The notes beneath the pieces are model-generated. The model saw only the letters and a program-made list of their open reading frames with translations, was not told where the DNA came from and ran no database searches. The translations under genes and the position numbers were made by a program. Shown here in pieces: positions 27,451-37,449 of a stretch of 64,000 nt of DNA (position 1 is its first letter; each line of letters opens with the position of its first letter). Source of the stretch: Bacteroidetes bacterium OLB12 (lineage in GTDB: Bacteria > Bacteroidota > Bacteroidia > Cytophagales > Cyclobacteriaceae); assembly GCA_001567185.1 (NCBI GenBank), contig LNFR01000110.1, positions 124,001 to 188,000 on the forward strand, given 5' to 3'.

Positions 27451-28401
27451 ATGAGTATGAAAACACTAAGGAAATATACTATTGTAATGATTGTCTTGCT
27501 GGCTGTCATTACATCCTGTAAAGATGAAAGTCTTCAGGTGGTACCCGAGTGGGGTACAGCGGTTCATGGATTTGCTGAAGTGACCAGCGCCAATGGAGAC
27601 CTGCTTTATAATGACCCTGCAGTTGATGTGGATATTGATTTGAGATGGGTATCCATTGACAAAAAGAATACCGTTACAAAAATGGAAGTGTATGTATTGT
27701 TCGATGAAGCATACATTGATGTGGATGGGAACCCAGCGGTAGCTTCGCATGGTGGCACTGTCGGAAAGTTGCTTGAATCTTTTGAGGGAAGTGAGGTGCC
27801 TGCCAACCGCACGGCTACAAGTTTCTCTGTAACTCAATCTGCGATTTACGAATTATACAAAGACGCAACCTTTGATTATGGAAATGGATCAGTGAATGTT
27901 TTCAGCAATCCTGACAAGCCGCAGCGCAATTTAACACAGCGGTTTATGTGGGATGATGCCATTACCATAAGATGGGAGTTTACAACGGAAGATGGACGTG
28001 TGTTTAAGTCATGGTCACCTTCAGTTTGTACAGAATTCCCTGGAGCCAACTGTCAAATCGGAATTTCTGTAGTATGTGCAAGTAATATTACTGACCCCGG
28101 TGCCAACGGTGGTCAATATGAGCTTACCCTGAATGATTCCTATGGTGATGGCTGGAATGGAGCTGCCATCAAGGTTACCATTGATGGAGTGGCCACTAAT
28201 TATACTTTGAGCAATGGTGCCTCAACAGTAACCATTGTTAGCGTTCCACCTACTGCTACAACTTTGACATTCGAATTTGTTAGTGGTGACTGGGATTCGG
28301 AGGTGAGCTTCACAATCAAATCTCCCAAAGGAAATACAATTGCCAGTGCAGGACCATCGCCTGCTCCAGGGCCAATCAAATTAAACCTTTGCCTAGAGTA
28401 A
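27451..28401 (+). CDS. Outer membrane lipoprotein with a YGDGWNG-type C-terminal domain
   Basis: A 316-aa protein with a lipoprotein signal peptide (lipobox at VITSC). Residues about 30-200 form a domain of unknown class in the position usually held by SusE/SusF-type surface glycan-binding proteins. The C-terminal ~90 residues contain LNDSYGDGWNGAAIKVTIDG and FEFVSGDWDSEVSFTI, an Asp/Gly-rich beta domain common in secreted Bacteroidota proteins. Start may be the second ATG at 27457 (MKTLRKYT). It is the third gene of the susCD operon and is followed by a terminator. Ligand unknown. Confidence 0.75.
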   Translation: MSMKTLRKYTIVMIVLLAVITSCKDESLQVVPEWGTAVHGFAEVTSANGDLLYNDPAVDVDIDLRWVSIDKKNTVTKMEVYVLFDEAYIDVDGNPAVASHGGTVGKLLESFEGSEVPANRTATSFSVTQSAIYELYKDATFDYGNGSVNVFSNPDKPQRNLTQRFMWDDAITIRWEFTTEDGRVFKSWSPSVCTEFPGANCQIGISVVCASNITDPGANGGQYELTLNDSYGDGWNGAAIKVTIDGVATNYTLSNGASTVTIVSVPPTATTLTFEFVSGDWDSEVSFTIKSPKGNTIASAGPSPAPGPIKLNLCLE

Positions 28402-28416
28402 TTTGAAGTTACAAAT

Positions 28417-28446
28417 AAAAAAGGCTACCATTTGGTAGCCTTTTTT
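28417..28446 (+). terminator. Intrinsic terminator of the susCD operon
   Basis: Long perfect stem (AAAAAAGGCTACCA paired with TGGTAGCCTTTTTT) with a very short loop and a T tail. It separates the operon from the arylsulfotransferase gene. Confidence 0.92.
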
Positions 28447-28491
28447 ATTTAAATTTATCCACGTATTGTTTTCAAAAATTAACAAATCGTA

Positions 28492-30115
28492 ATGAAGAAT
28501 TTGATTTGCGTAATTGCATGTTTGTTACTGGCATATTCAGGATTTACTCAAAAAATAGCAGGCCCATTGGTTTTAGCTGATGGAATTGCTGATGGCTATA
28601 CTTTGTTTGCTCCCCTAAACTCAAAATCTACTTTTTTGATTGATAACTGCGGAAGGGTAGTAAATAAATGGGTAAGTAATTATTATCCAGGTAATACGGC
28701 TTATCTTTTGCCAAATGGTAACTTACTTCGAACCAAAAGATTACCCACAACTGCAATTAACGGAGGCGGAGGCGGAGGCGGAGTAGAAATTTTTGATTGG
28801 GGTTCAAACTTGATTTGGTCGTATGAATTAAATACCGATTTGTTGCGACTTCATCATGATGTAAAACCATTGCCCAACGGAAATATTTTGATGATAGTTT
28901 GGGAAGCAAAAACCAGAGAAGAGGCATTGGCTGCCGGAAGAAACCCAGACTTATTACCGGCTAGTGGCATCGTTTGGTCGGAGCAAATAATTGAAGTGAA
29001 ACCGATACCTCCCAACAATAGTGAGATTGTGTGGCAATGGTCATTGTGGGATCATCTTGTACAGGATTTTGATCAGGATAAACCAGGTTATGGGGTGGTT
29101 TCAGATCATCCGGAATTAGTTGATATAAACTATGTTTCTTCGGTAAATTCAGATTGGATTCATGCTAATGCGATTGATTATAATGAAGAATTAGATCAGA
29201 TTGTGATAAGTTCTCCATTCTTGAATGAGTTTTGGATAATTGACCATAGCACCACAACAGCCGAAGCCGCTACGCATGCAGGTGGGGATGCAAACAGAGG
29301 TGGTGATTTACTTTATCGATGGGGAAACCCGTTGGTTTATAAGCGGGGGCTATCAGAAGACCAAAAGATTTTTGGCCAGCATGATGTACATTGGGTAAAG
29401 GGGGGGTGAGTATAATGGTCAAATAATTCTCTTTAACAATAACAAGGGAAGTAATTATTCAAGCATTGATATTGTTAACCCGCCATTAAATGAATCAAAA
29501 ACCTATACTATAGACGAAGCAGCATATTTACCTGTATTGCCAAGTTTTTCTTACACAGCATCTCCTAAGGAAAACATGTATTCTCAGATTATGGCTGGCG
29601 CTGAAATTCTTCCAAATGGAAATTTATTGATTTGCTCCTCTCGACAAGGGGTTTTTTTTGAGGTAACTCCTGTTGGTGATACGGTTTGGTTTTATAAGAG
29701 CCCCGTAACCACCAGCGGAATAATTGGCCGGGATGTATTTACTACCGATCCGGAATATAAAAACGATTTGAATTTCCGAACAATAAAATACCCTGTCGAT
29801 TATCCGGCTTTTTCCGGCCGAACGATAATACCACAGGAACCCATTGAGGGCGAGCCCTGGGCTTGTGAGGCGATAACTAATGTGAAAGAAACATCACAAC
29901 GAATAAAGATTTATCCAAATCCTACGCTCGCCTCATTTATAGTAGATGCAGGTTCAGATAATACAGATCTTACTATTGAGGTAACAGATATTCTGGGAAG
30001 AGGCTTGGGGAAGATCTCCGGAAAAGGAATGGTGGAGTTTGATTTATCAAGTTATCCATCAGGCCTTTACTTCTTATATGATGGTAAAGACCGGCATAAA
30101 ATTTTAAAACAATAA
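28492..30115 (+). CDS. Arylsulfotransferase-like protein with T9SS sorting domain (one-base frameshift)
   Basis: The N-terminal frame has a signal peptide (MKNLICVIACLLLAYSGFTQ) and repeated beta-propeller-like motifs such as LLPNGNLLRTKR and VKPLPNGNILMIVWEAK, with LHHDV and HANAIDY histidines, characteristic of aryl-sulfate sulfotransferases. It stops after HDVHWVKGG because a seven-G run at 29400-29406 is one base too long; with six it continues GEYNGQIILFNNNKG into the second frame. The C-terminus is a type A T9SS sorting domain (IKIYPNPTLASFIVD and DLSSYPSGLYFLY). The repaired protein is about 540 aa, exported to the cell surface. Enzyme activity is inferred from the family. Confidence 0.85.
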
Positions 30116-30120
30116 TGGTG

Positions 30121-30960
30121 TTATTGAATCATCTTCAATAACAAACTCAATCTGCTCTTCAAATTTCTTCTATCCACAATAAAATCAAGAAAGCCGTGAT
30201 CTAACACAAACTCGGCACTTTGAAACCCTTTGGGTAAATCTTTACCAATCGTTTCCCGTATTACTCGGGGGCCGGCAAAGCCAATCAATGCCCCGGGTTC
30301 CGCAATATTAAAATCACCCAACATGGCATAGGATGCGGTAACTCCGCCTGTGGTTGGGTCGGTAAGTAATGAGATATACGGAATCCTGGCCTGATCCAGC
30401 AAAGCAATTTTAGCGGATGTTTTGGCCATTTGCATTAACGATAGTCCGGCTTCCATCATGCGGGCTCCGCCAGAGCGCGAAATCATCAAAAAGGGTTTTT
30501 TGGTTTTCAAGCTGTGATCCATGGCACGCGCAATCTTTTCGCCTACTACCGATCCCATGGAGCCTCCAATAAATGTAAAGTCCATACAGGCAATCGTTAC
30601 ATCCAGGCCGTTCAATTTTCCATAGGCCGTACGTACGGCATCTTTCAGGTTCGACTTAGTCTGCGATTCTTTGATTCGCTTGGGATATGGCTTTGTGTCG
30701 GTAAACTTCAGCGGATCGGCTGACTCCATATTCGCATCAAGTTCTGTGAATTCGTTGTTATCGAACAGAATTTCGAAATATTCTTGCGAACCAATTTTTA
30801 CGTGGTATTCTTCTTCAGGAACTACGTACGCATTGTTCTTTAACTCGCGTGTGTGCACGATTTTACCACCAGGCGATTTAAACCATAATCCATCGGGCAC
30901 TTCCCGCTTGGATTCTGTGGGAGTGAGAATTCCTTTGTCTGTACGCTTGAACCAGGGCAT
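30121..30960 (-). CDS. accD: Acetyl-CoA carboxylase carboxyltransferase subunit beta
   Basis: A 279-aa subunit that transfers the carboxyl group from biotin to acetyl-CoA in fatty acid synthesis. [60 protein letters not shown] and [12 protein letters not shown] are all diagnostic. The N-terminal zinc-ribbon region ([16 protein letters not shown]) lacks the usual four cysteines. Length is otherwise normal. It lies 72 bp downstream of fba on the same strand. Confidence 0.95.
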   Translation of the reverse strand: MPWFKRTDKGILTPTESKREVPDGLWFKSPGGKIVHTRELKNNAYVVPEEEYHVKIGSQEYFEILFDNNEFTELDANMESADPLKFTDTKPYPKRIKESQTKSNLKDAVRTAYGKLNGLDVTIACMDFTFIGGSMGSVVGEKIARAMDHSLKTKKPFLMISRSGGARMMEAGLSLMQMAKTSAKIALLDQARIPYISLLTDPTTGGVTASYAMLGDFNIAEPGALIGFAGPRVIRETIGKDLPKGFQSAEFVLDHGFLDFIVDRRNLKSRLSLLLKMIQ

Positions 30961-31032
30961 GCGTTTTAAATTTAATGTTGGTATAAATGCGAATGCCGAT
31001 GAAACTCACCGGCATTCAATTCAGTTTTTGAA

Positions 31033-32106
31033 TTAAGCAATATCAATCGATTTATCGAGGTACACATCCTGAATTGCATTCAGAATTTCTACCCCTTCTT
31101 TTAACGGACGCTGGAATGCTTTCCTTCCGGAAATCAAGCCCATGCCTCCGGCACGTTTGTTTACAACCGCTGTACGCACAGCATCGGCCATATCGCTGGC
31201 ACCTTTTGAATCACCTCCTGAGTTAATCAAACCAGCGCGGCCCATATAACAATTTGCTACCTGGTACCGACACAAATCAATGGGATGGTCTGAGGTTAGT
31301 TCGGTATAAATCCGCTCATCTAATTTTCCATAGCTGCTGCCACCGGTGTTCAACATTTTATAACCACCGTTGTTCTCGGCAAGTTTTTGTTTAATAATGT
31401 CGGCCTGGATGGTTACACCCAAATGATTGGCCTGACCGGTTAAGTCGGCCGAAACGTGATAATCAACACCATCTTTTTTGAATGCGTTGTTGCGTGTATA
31501 GCACCATAAGATGGTTGACATACCAAGTTCGTGTGCTTTCTCAAAAGCTTTGGAAACTTCTTGTATCTGGCGGGTAGCGTTATCGGATCCGAAATAAATG
31601 GTGGCACCAACTGCCACCGCACCCAGGTTCCAGGCATCTTCCACCGAACCAAACATGATCTGATCGGCCTTGTTGGGGTAGGTAAGCAATTCGTTGTGGT
31701 TAATTTTTACTACAAACGGAATTTTGTGTGCGTACTTGCGCGACATCAGGGCAAGCCCCCCATAGGTAGTAGCTACTGCATTACAACCACCCTCGATCGC
31801 AAGCTTCACAATGTTCTCGGGGTCGAAGTAAATAGGGTTTTTTGCAAACGATGCTCCGGCACTGTGTTCAATCCCCTGATCAATCGGAAGTATAGATAAA
31901 TACCCGGTATTTGCTAAGCGGCCTGTACCAAACAATGTCTGCAGGCTGCGAAGGGTTTGTGTGTTGCGACTGGATTGTGCAAAAATTCTGTCAACAAAGT
32001 CGGGCCCCGGAAGGTGGATCTGACTTTTATCGATGGTTTTACTTTTGTGAGTTAGTAAAGAGTCAGCGTCTTTACCTAATAATGCGCTGATGTTCAGTTT
32101 TGCCAT
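31033..32106 (-). CDS. Class I fructose-bisphosphate aldolase (FbaB/DhnA type)
   Basis: A 357-aa Schiff-base aldolase of the archaeal-type (DeoC/FbaB) family. Marks are [42 protein letters not shown] and [19 protein letters not shown], followed by [15 protein letters not shown], which binds phosphate. It cleaves fructose-1,6-bisphosphate into the two triose phosphates (glycolysis and gluconeogenesis). It has its own strong promoter. Confidence 0.93.
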   Translation of the reverse strand: MAKLNISALLGKDADSLLTHKSKTIDKSQIHLPGPDFVDRIFAQSSRNTQTLRSLQTLFGTGRLANTGYLSILPIDQGIEHSAGASFAKNPIYFDPENIVKLAIEGGCNAVATTYGGLALMSRKYAHKIPFVVKINHNELLTYPNKADQIMFGSVEDAWNLGAVAVGATIYFGSDNATRQIQEVSKAFEKAHELGMSTILWCYTRNNAFKKDGVDYHVSADLTGQANHLGVTIQADIIKQKLAENNGGYKMLNTGGSSYGKLDERIYTELTSDHPIDLCRYQVANCYMGRAGLINSGGDSKGASDMADAVRTAVVNKRAGGMGLISGRKAFQRPLKEGVEILNAIQDVYLDKSIDIA

Positions 32107-32128
32107 AATTTTTTTATGCGGTGAGCGG

Positions 32129-32159
32129 CAAATATAGGTTTATAGGCCCGTTTGTGCAA
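32129..32159 (-). promoter_or_regulatory. Promoter for the aldolase gene (and probably accD)
   Basis: On the minus strand TTG (32159-32157), a 20-bp spacer and TATATTTG (32136-32129) fit the consensus. The leader is about 15-20 nt. Confidence 0.78.
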
Positions 32160-32186
32160 TGTAATGTAGGATATGGGCCATTAATG

Positions 32187-32222
32187 AAAAAACCCACTCC
32201 AGATGCTGGAATGGGCCTTTTT
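32187..32222 (-). terminator. Terminator of the rpsP-rplS group
   Basis: Stem CCCATTCCAG / CTGGAGTGGG on the minus strand, with one wobble, ends in TTTTTT. It lies 23 bp after the rplS stop codon. Confidence 0.82.
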
Positions 32223-32244
32223 ATTCAGAACTTCTGTAGAAGTT

Positions 32245-32613
32245 TTAGGCTACTTTGCTAGCCAGTTTTTCTTTGATCCGTGCAGACTTACCCTGGCGAC
32301 CTTTCAAATAGTACAACTTGGCCCTGCGCACTTTACCAGCCTTAATAAACTCAATTTTATCAATGCTTGGGCTAAGGATTGGGAAGATACGTTCAACACC
32401 CACGCCATTGGAAACCTTCCGGATAGAGAAACTTTCGCCATTGGTACCTTTTCCTCTTCTGTAAAGCACTACGCCTTGAAACTGCTGGATACGTTCTTTA
32501 TTTCCCTCGCTTATCCTTACGTGCACGTTTAACGTGTCACCAGGCTTAAAATCGGGGATATTAGTGCGTTTTGCTGCTAATTCTGCTTCTACTTCTTTTA
32601 TTAAATCGGCCAT
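32245..32613 (-). CDS. rplS: 50S ribosomal protein L19
   Basis: A 122-aa protein of the large subunit near the 30S interface. The start is ATG 32613 ([16 protein letters not shown]); an upstream in-frame extension to 32643 overlaps the promoter and is rejected. [33 protein letters not shown] and [20 protein letters not shown] are diagnostic. It ends the rpsP-rimM-trmD-rplS set and also has its own possible promoter. Confidence 0.96.
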   Translation of the reverse strand: MADLIKEVEAELAAKRTNIPDFKPGDTLNVHVRISEGNKERIQQFQGVVLYRRGKGTNGESFSIRKVSNGVGVERIFPILSPSIDKIEFIKAGKVRRAKLYYLKGRQGKSARIKEKLASKVA

Positions 32614-32640
32614 GACGCTTGGTCTTTTTAAAATGGACTG

Positions 32641-32648
32641 CAAATATA
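32641..32648 (-). promoter_or_regulatory. Possible internal promoter for rplS (TATATTTG followed by CAGTCC)
   Basis: The -7 box TATATTTG is followed by CAGTCC, identical in arrangement to the rplU and rpsP promoters. No TTG occurs at the usual distance upstream, so the -33 part is absent or degenerate. Confidence 0.5.
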
Positions 32649-32688
32649 GATGAATTGACCGGAATACGCAGACATGACCGGATATTTT

Positions 32689-33369
32689 TTAGATACCTTT
32701 CAGAATATCAGGTCTGCGTTTTTTCGTCCTTTCCAGCGATTTTTCATACTTCCACTGGGCAATTTTGGCCTCGTGGCCTGAAAGAAGAACCTCCGGCACC
32801 CTCCAGCCTTTGTACTCGGCCGGGCGGGTGTAAACAGGTGGTGCCACCAACCCATCCTGAAAGGAGTCAGTAAGGGCCGAGGTCTCATCGTTCAGCACAC
32901 CCGGCAAAAGTCTGATCACCGCATCAGCTACCACCGCAGCTGCCAACTCTCCACCTGATAGCACATAGTTACCAATACTGATTTCGCGGGTAATCAGATG
33001 TTCGCGCACACGCTCATCCACGCCTTTGTAATGGCCACAAAGCAGAATCAGATTCTTTTTCAGGCTTAGTTCGTTTGCCACAGGTTGTGTGAGCATTTCG
33101 CCATCTGGGCTCATGTAAATGATCTCATCGTACGTGCGTTCAGATTTTAGTTTGGTAATGCAGTTATCAATGGGTTCAATCATCATTACCATGCCGGCTC
33201 CACCGCCAAAAGCATAGTCATCGGTGGTTCGATGTTTATTGTTGGCGTATTCCCGCAGGTCGTGTACGCCAACCGTTACCAAACCCTTTTGTTGAGCCCG
33301 TTTTAAAATCGAATCTGAAAAAGGGCTGTCTAACAATCGCGGCAAGCAGGTGATGATATCGATGCGCAT
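32689..33369 (-). CDS. trmD: tRNA (guanine(37)-N(1))-methyltransferase
   Basis: A 226-aa SPOUT (trefoil-knot) enzyme that makes m1G37 and prevents frameshifting. [21 protein letters not shown] is the family start, [28 protein letters not shown] the substrate loop, and [16 protein letters not shown] plus [15 protein letters not shown] form the SAM knot. Intact. It is 12 bp downstream of rimM. Confidence 0.97.
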   Translation of the reverse strand: MRIDIITCLPRLLDSPFSDSILKRAQQKGLVTVGVHDLREYANNKHRTTDDYAFGGGAGMVMMIEPIDNCITKLKSERTYDEIIYMSPDGEMLTQPVANELSLKKNLILLCGHYKGVDERVREHLITREISIGNYVLSGGELAAAVVADAVIRLLPGVLNDETSALTDSFQDGLVAPPVYTRPAEYKGWRVPEVLLSGHEAKIAQWKYEKSLERTKKRRPDILKGI

Positions 33370-33381
33370 AACCGAAAGTAA

Positions 33382-33891
33382 TTAAATCTCCAGAAACCCT
33401 TCGGGCAAATCAACGGCAATCTTCTTGCTGGATTTGTTTATCGAAGTGATGAATGGTCCGTTTACCGGGATAAGGATTTCTTTTCCATCGTGATCTAGTT
33501 GAATTAGCCGACTGGCCCCGGCTTGAATAACTTCTGTTACTGTTCCCAAAACACCCGCAGACTTATCAGTAACCGTAAATCCTTTTATTTCATCGTCATA
33601 AAATTCGCCACGCGCCAGTTTGGGCCGCTCAGATTTGTTGAGGAAGATGCTGGCTCCTTTCAAAAGGGAGGCCTGTTCGGGAGTATTCACCTCTTCAAAT
33701 TTGATAAACACTTTGTCCTGCCGGTCGGAAAAGTATTCGATAAAGTAGGGCACCAGGTTGTTTCCTATCTCGATGAATACCGATTTAATTTCCTCCAGGT
33801 TAATGGCTTCCGTAATCACCAGGGTCACCTCCCCTTTCAGGCCATGAGTTTTGGCTACGTAACCGATCTTATAACACAACGCTTTATCCAT
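33382..33891 (-). CDS. rimM: Ribosome maturation factor RimM
   Basis: A 169-aa 16S rRNA processing factor that binds S19. GYVAKTHGLKGEV and VTDKSAGVLGTVTEVIQAG, ending with GKEILIPVNGPFITSI, are the RimM and PRC-barrel marks. It sits between rpsP and trmD in the conserved order. A hairpin lies in the 63-bp gap to rpsP. Confidence 0.94.
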   Translation of the reverse strand: MDKALCYKIGYVAKTHGLKGEVTLVITEAINLEEIKSVFIEIGNNLVPYFIEYFSDRQDKVFIKFEEVNTPEQASLLKGASIFLNKSERPKLARGEFYDDEIKGFTVTDKSAGVLGTVTEVIQAGASRLIQLDHDGKEILIPVNGPFITSINKSSKKIAVDLPEGFLEI

Positions 33892-33907
33892 CTTGGGTAT
33901 AAAAGTA

Positions 33908-33936
33908 AAATGCCCCCGTTTTGCGGAGGCATTTTA
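33908..33936 (-). terminator. Intra-operon hairpin between rpsP and rimM
   Basis: On the minus strand a 12-bp stem (AAAATGCCTCCG with CGGGGGCATTTT, one G-T pair, loop CAAAA) is followed by ACTTTTA. The T tract is weak, so it may act as a partial terminator or an RNA-processing or stability element that lets S16 exceed RimM and TrmD output. Confidence 0.6.
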
Positions 33937-33954
33937 GTATAGAAGAAATTTTGA

Positions 33955-34473
33955 TTATGCCTGTGGTTCTGCAGGAGTTTCTTCAGCTGCGGGTTCAGCC
34001 GGAGTTGCAGCTGCAACCTCTGCCTTCTTGCGAATAGCTTCAGCACGAGCTTCTCTAACTTTAGCTTCAGCATCCTTACGGGCCTTGGCTGCAGTTTGCT
34101 TAGCTTTGGCTACCCCATCAATCTTCGATTGAATTTTATCTTGCTTAGCCTTAACCCACTCAGCCAATTTTGCATCGGCTTGTTCTTGTGTAATGGCACC
34201 TTTAGCTACACCAATCTGCAGGTGTCTGCGCAACATTACACCGCGGTACGAAAGCATTGCCCGAACGGTGTCTGAAGGCTGGGCTCCTTTCATTAGCCAA
34301 TCAAAAGCCTTGTTATCATCAAGGTCAATAGATGCTGGTACAGTTAAGGGGTTGTAGGTACCGATTTTTTCAATGAATTTGCCATCACGTGGCGCACGCG
34401 AATCGGCAACCACTACATCATAAAGGGATAGTTTTTTACGGCCTCTGCGCGCTAATCTGATTTTTACTGCCAT
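33955..34473 (-). CDS. rpsP: 30S ribosomal protein S16 with extended C-terminus
   Basis: A 172-aa S16. The conserved core covers residues 1-85 ([38 protein letters not shown] is the diagnostic start, read here in pieces). The remaining ~85 residues form a Lys/Ala/Glu-rich, probably helical tail ending in a Pro/Ala/Glu stretch. Such extensions are usual in Bacteroidota S16. It is the first gene of the rpsP-rimM-trmD-rplS unit. Confidence 0.96.
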   Translation of the reverse strand: MAVKIRLARRGRKKLSLYDVVVADSRAPRDGKFIEKIGTYNPLTVPASIDLDDNKAFDWLMKGAQPSDTVRAMLSYRGVMLRRHLQIGVAKGAITQEQADAKLAEWVKAKQDKIQSKIDGVAKAKQTAAKARKDAEAKVREARAEAIRKKAEVAAATPAEPAAEETPAEPQA

Positions 34474-34521
34474 TTTCTTAGTTTTTTAAATGTTGGATCT
34501 CGTCCGTTTTTTAAAGGACTG

Positions 34522-34550
34522 CAAAGGTAGCTTAATTTCTGAATCTGCAA
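34522..34550 (-). promoter_or_regulatory. Promoter for the rpsP operon
   Basis: On the minus strand TTG (34550-34548), an 18-bp spacer and TACCTTTG (34529-34522), followed by CAGTCC as at rplU. Confidence 0.8.
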
Positions 34551-34591
34551 ACTTCGATTACCCTAAAACCTGTTAAGGGTTCAATATCAGT

Positions 34592-34599
34592 TATATTTG
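34592..34599 (+). promoter_or_regulatory. Possible -7 box (TATATTTG) for sucA
   Basis: Exact TAnnTTTG match 67 bp before the sucA start. TTA rather than TTG lies 16 bp upstream, so the -33 element is doubtful. Confidence 0.45.
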
Positions 34600-34666
34600 A
34601 ATAAGCGATTATTAGATTTTTATATCAATAAAAGCCTTTTTACATTTGATTCCTTTTCAAAATCAC

Positions 34667-37387
34667 ATGGACAACTATTCATACATTTCAAATGCAGATG
34701 TTGGCTACCTCGACCAACTTTATCAATCCTACAAACAAAACCCTGCCTCGGTGGATGCTACCTGGCAAAAGTTTTTTGAGGGGTACGAGTTTTCGCTGCA
34801 ACGATACGGTGAGAACGGCCTGACGGTGGCAGGTGATAGCCTGAACATTAAAGAGACACAGGTGCGTAACCTGATTTTTCAGTACCGATCGTTTGGCCAT
34901 CTGAAATCCAAAACCAACCCCGTGCGCGAGCGCAGAGATCACAACATAAATCTCGATCATAAGAGTGTTGGCCTGACCGATGCGGATCTGGATACAGAGT
35001 TTGATGTTGCGGCCGAGATTGGTATGCCCAAATCATCGCTTCGTAAGATCATTGAAAAACTAAAAACACTTTATCTCGGCCCGATTGGGTTTGAATATAA
35101 TTTCATTCGCAACGATGAAATCCGGTCATGGCTTCATAATAAAATTGAAAGAGAATACTATGCCTATAACCCCAACCTGGAAGAGAAGAAACGTATTTTA
35201 TTTAAACTGAATGAAGCGGTTGTCTTTGAAAACTTTTTACACACTAAGTTTTTAGGTCAGAAACGTTTTTCGCTGGAGGGTGGCGAAAATACCATTCCGG
35301 CCCTGGATGCTATAATTAATAAAGCGGCCGAATTGAATGTAAAAGAAGTTGTGATTGGTATGGCCCACCGCGGGCGGTTAAATGTGCTTTCAAATATTTT
35401 GGGCAAAACATACGAACAGATCTTTACGGAGTTTGAAGGGAATGTAAACCCAGACCTGACGATGGGGGATGGGGATGTGAAATATCATTTGGGATATGCC
35501 AGCCATATTAAGACGCCATCCGGCAAAAGTATATATGTAAAATTAACACCAAATCCATCGCACCTTGAAGCAGTAGATCCATTGGTGGTAGGATATACGC
35601 GCGGCCAGATTGATGATGAATACAATGGCGATCTGAAAAAGGGCATGGCCATTCTGATACATGGGGATGCAGCCGTGGCTGGCCAGGGTATTGTATATGA
35701 AGTGGTACAGATGTCGGGCTTGCCGGGTTACACAACCGGTGGAACAATTCACTTTGTAATTAACAACCAGGTTGGTTTTACTACCGATTATGATGATGCC
35801 CGCACCGCCATTTATTGTACCGATGTTTCCAAGATTGTGGATGCCCCGGTGCTGCACGTAAATGGCGATGATGCCGAAGCTGTAACCTGGTGTGCAAAAC
35901 TGGCGGCCGAATACCGTCAGCAATTTGGTAAAGATATTTTTATTGATTTGCTGTGTTACCGCAGGCATGGTCACAACGAAAGCGATGAGCCCAAGTTTAC
36001 ACAGCCAAAATTGTATAACATCATTGCCAAGCACCCGAATCCGCGGGAGGTGTATGTCAAAAAATTAGTTGAATCTGGTGTAGATGCTGCTTTGGCCGAT
36101 GAAATGGATACAAAGTTTCGAAACCAGTTACAGGACCGATTGAACGAAGTAAAACAAAAAGCGCTTCCATACAAACTTCAGGATATGGAAGAAGAGTGGC
36201 AGTCGATGCGTAAATCAAAGCCGGAAGACTTCGATCAGTCGCCCGATACTTCGGTGCCAATGGAAATTATTGAAAAAGTTGGCAAGGCCCTTACTACCAT
36301 TCCGGATGGGTTTAAGCCGATTAAACAGATTGAAAAATTATTGAAAGATCGCAAAGAAGCTTTTTTTGAGAAGAAAGAATTAGGCTGGGCAGAGGCAGAA
36401 TTGCTTGCGTTTGGATCGTTACTGGCCCAGAAACAAATTGTACGTATGTCGGGTCAGGATGTAAAGCGAGGCACGTTTTCGCACCGTCATGCTTACTTCT
36501 GGGATTCGAACACCAATCAATCCTATTGCGGCCTGAATCATATAAGTGCAGATCAGGCAAAGCTGCACATGTATAATTCATTGCTTTCTGAGTTTGGTGT
36601 AATGGGTTTTGAATATGGTTATGCACTGGCCACACCACGGGCGTTGGTAGTTTGGGAAGCTCAATTTGGAGATTTTGTAAATGGGGCGCAGGTAATTATC
36701 GATCAGTTTATTACCTCAGCTGAATCAAAGTGGCAACGCCAAAATGGATTGGTATTGCTGTTACCGCATGGCTATGAAGGCCAGGGCCCTGAGCACTCCA
36801 GTGCCCGACCCGAGCGGTTTTTGCAACAAGCCTCTGAATTTAATATGGTGGTTGCAAACATAACCACCGCGGCCAATTACTTTCATTTACTGAGAAGGCA
36901 GACAAAATGGGAGTTTCGGAAGCCTTGTGTGGTGTTTTCACCGAAATCGTTGTTGCGTCATGCGGGGGTTGTTTCACCTATTTCGGAATTTACAAAGGGC
37001 GCTTTTATTGAAGTGATTGATGATGCAGCCGCCAAAGCGAAAGAAGTTAAACGCGTTGTATTTTGCTCGGGTAAAGTGTACTACGATTTGTTAGACTATC
37101 AGCAAAAGAAGAAAATCAAAAACACGGCTATTGTGAGGATGGAGCAACTCTATCCGTTCCCCAAAAAACAGGTACAAACTATTTTGAAAAAATATAAGGA
37201 TGCGGAGTTGGTCTGGGTACAAGAAGAACCCTACAACATGGGCTACTGGTCGTATATACAGCGTTTTATGCCCGATGAAAAATGGAAGATAGTAGCGCGG
37301 AAGTCAAGTGCTTCACCGGCTACCGGCTATTCAAAAGTGCATAAAGCAGAACAGGAAAAAATTATTACCCAGGCATTCGAAATTTAA
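34667..37387 (+). CDS. sucA: 2-oxoglutarate dehydrogenase E1 component
   Basis: A 906-aa thiamine-diphosphate enzyme that decarboxylates 2-oxoglutarate in the TCA cycle. The start ATG 34667 gives MDNYSYISNADVGYLDQLYQ; an in-frame TTG seven codons earlier is less likely. Marks are the N-terminal segment NPASVDATWQKFFEGYEF, the ThDP-region VVIGMAHRGRLNVLSNILGK, TPNPSHLEAVDPLVVGYTRG, HGDAAVAGQGIVYEVVQMS and RRHGHNESDEP, and in the C-terminal half HGYEGQGPEHSSARPERFLQ. Intact and full length. It precedes sucB by 62 bp. Confidence 0.97.
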   Translation: MDNYSYISNADVGYLDQLYQSYKQNPASVDATWQKFFEGYEFSLQRYGENGLTVAGDSLNIKETQVRNLIFQYRSFGHLKSKTNPVRERRDHNINLDHKSVGLTDADLDTEFDVAAEIGMPKSSLRKIIEKLKTLYLGPIGFEYNFIRNDEIRSWLHNKIEREYYAYNPNLEEKKRILFKLNEAVVFENFLHTKFLGQKRFSLEGGENTIPALDAIINKAAELNVKEVVIGMAHRGRLNVLSNILGKTYEQIFTEFEGNVNPDLTMGDGDVKYHLGYASHIKTPSGKSIYVKLTPNPSHLEAVDPLVVGYTRGQIDDEYNGDLKKGMAILIHGDAAVAGQGIVYEVVQMSGLPGYTTGGTIHFVINNQVGFTTDYDDARTAIYCTDVSKIVDAPVLHVNGDDAEAVTWCAKLAAEYRQQFGKDIFIDLLCYRRHGHNESDEPKFTQPKLYNIIAKHPNPREVYVKKLVESGVDAALADEMDTKFRNQLQDRLNEVKQKALPYKLQDMEEEWQSMRKSKPEDFDQSPDTSVPMEIIEKVGKALTTIPDGFKPIKQIEKLLKDRKEAFFEKKELGWAEAELLAFGSLLAQKQIVRMSGQDVKRGTFSHRHAYFWDSNTNQSYCGLNHISADQAKLHMYNSLLSEFGVMGFEYGYALATPRALVVWEAQFGDFVNGAQVIIDQFITSAESKWQRQNGLVLLLPHGYEGQGPEHSSARPERFLQQASEFNMVVANITTAANYFHLLRRQTKWEFRKPCVVFSPKSLLRHAGVVSPISEFTKGAFIEVIDDAAAKAKEVKRVVFCSGKVYYDLLDYQQKKKIKNTAIVRMEQLYPFPKKQVQTILKKYKDAELVWVQEEPYNMGYWSYIQRFMPDEKWKIVARKSSASPATGYSKVHKAEQEKIITQAFEI

Positions 37388-37449
37388 GCACATACAAATA
37401 GAAATCTTTCGTACAGAAAAAGTAAACCACAATATTAAAACAGAAATAC

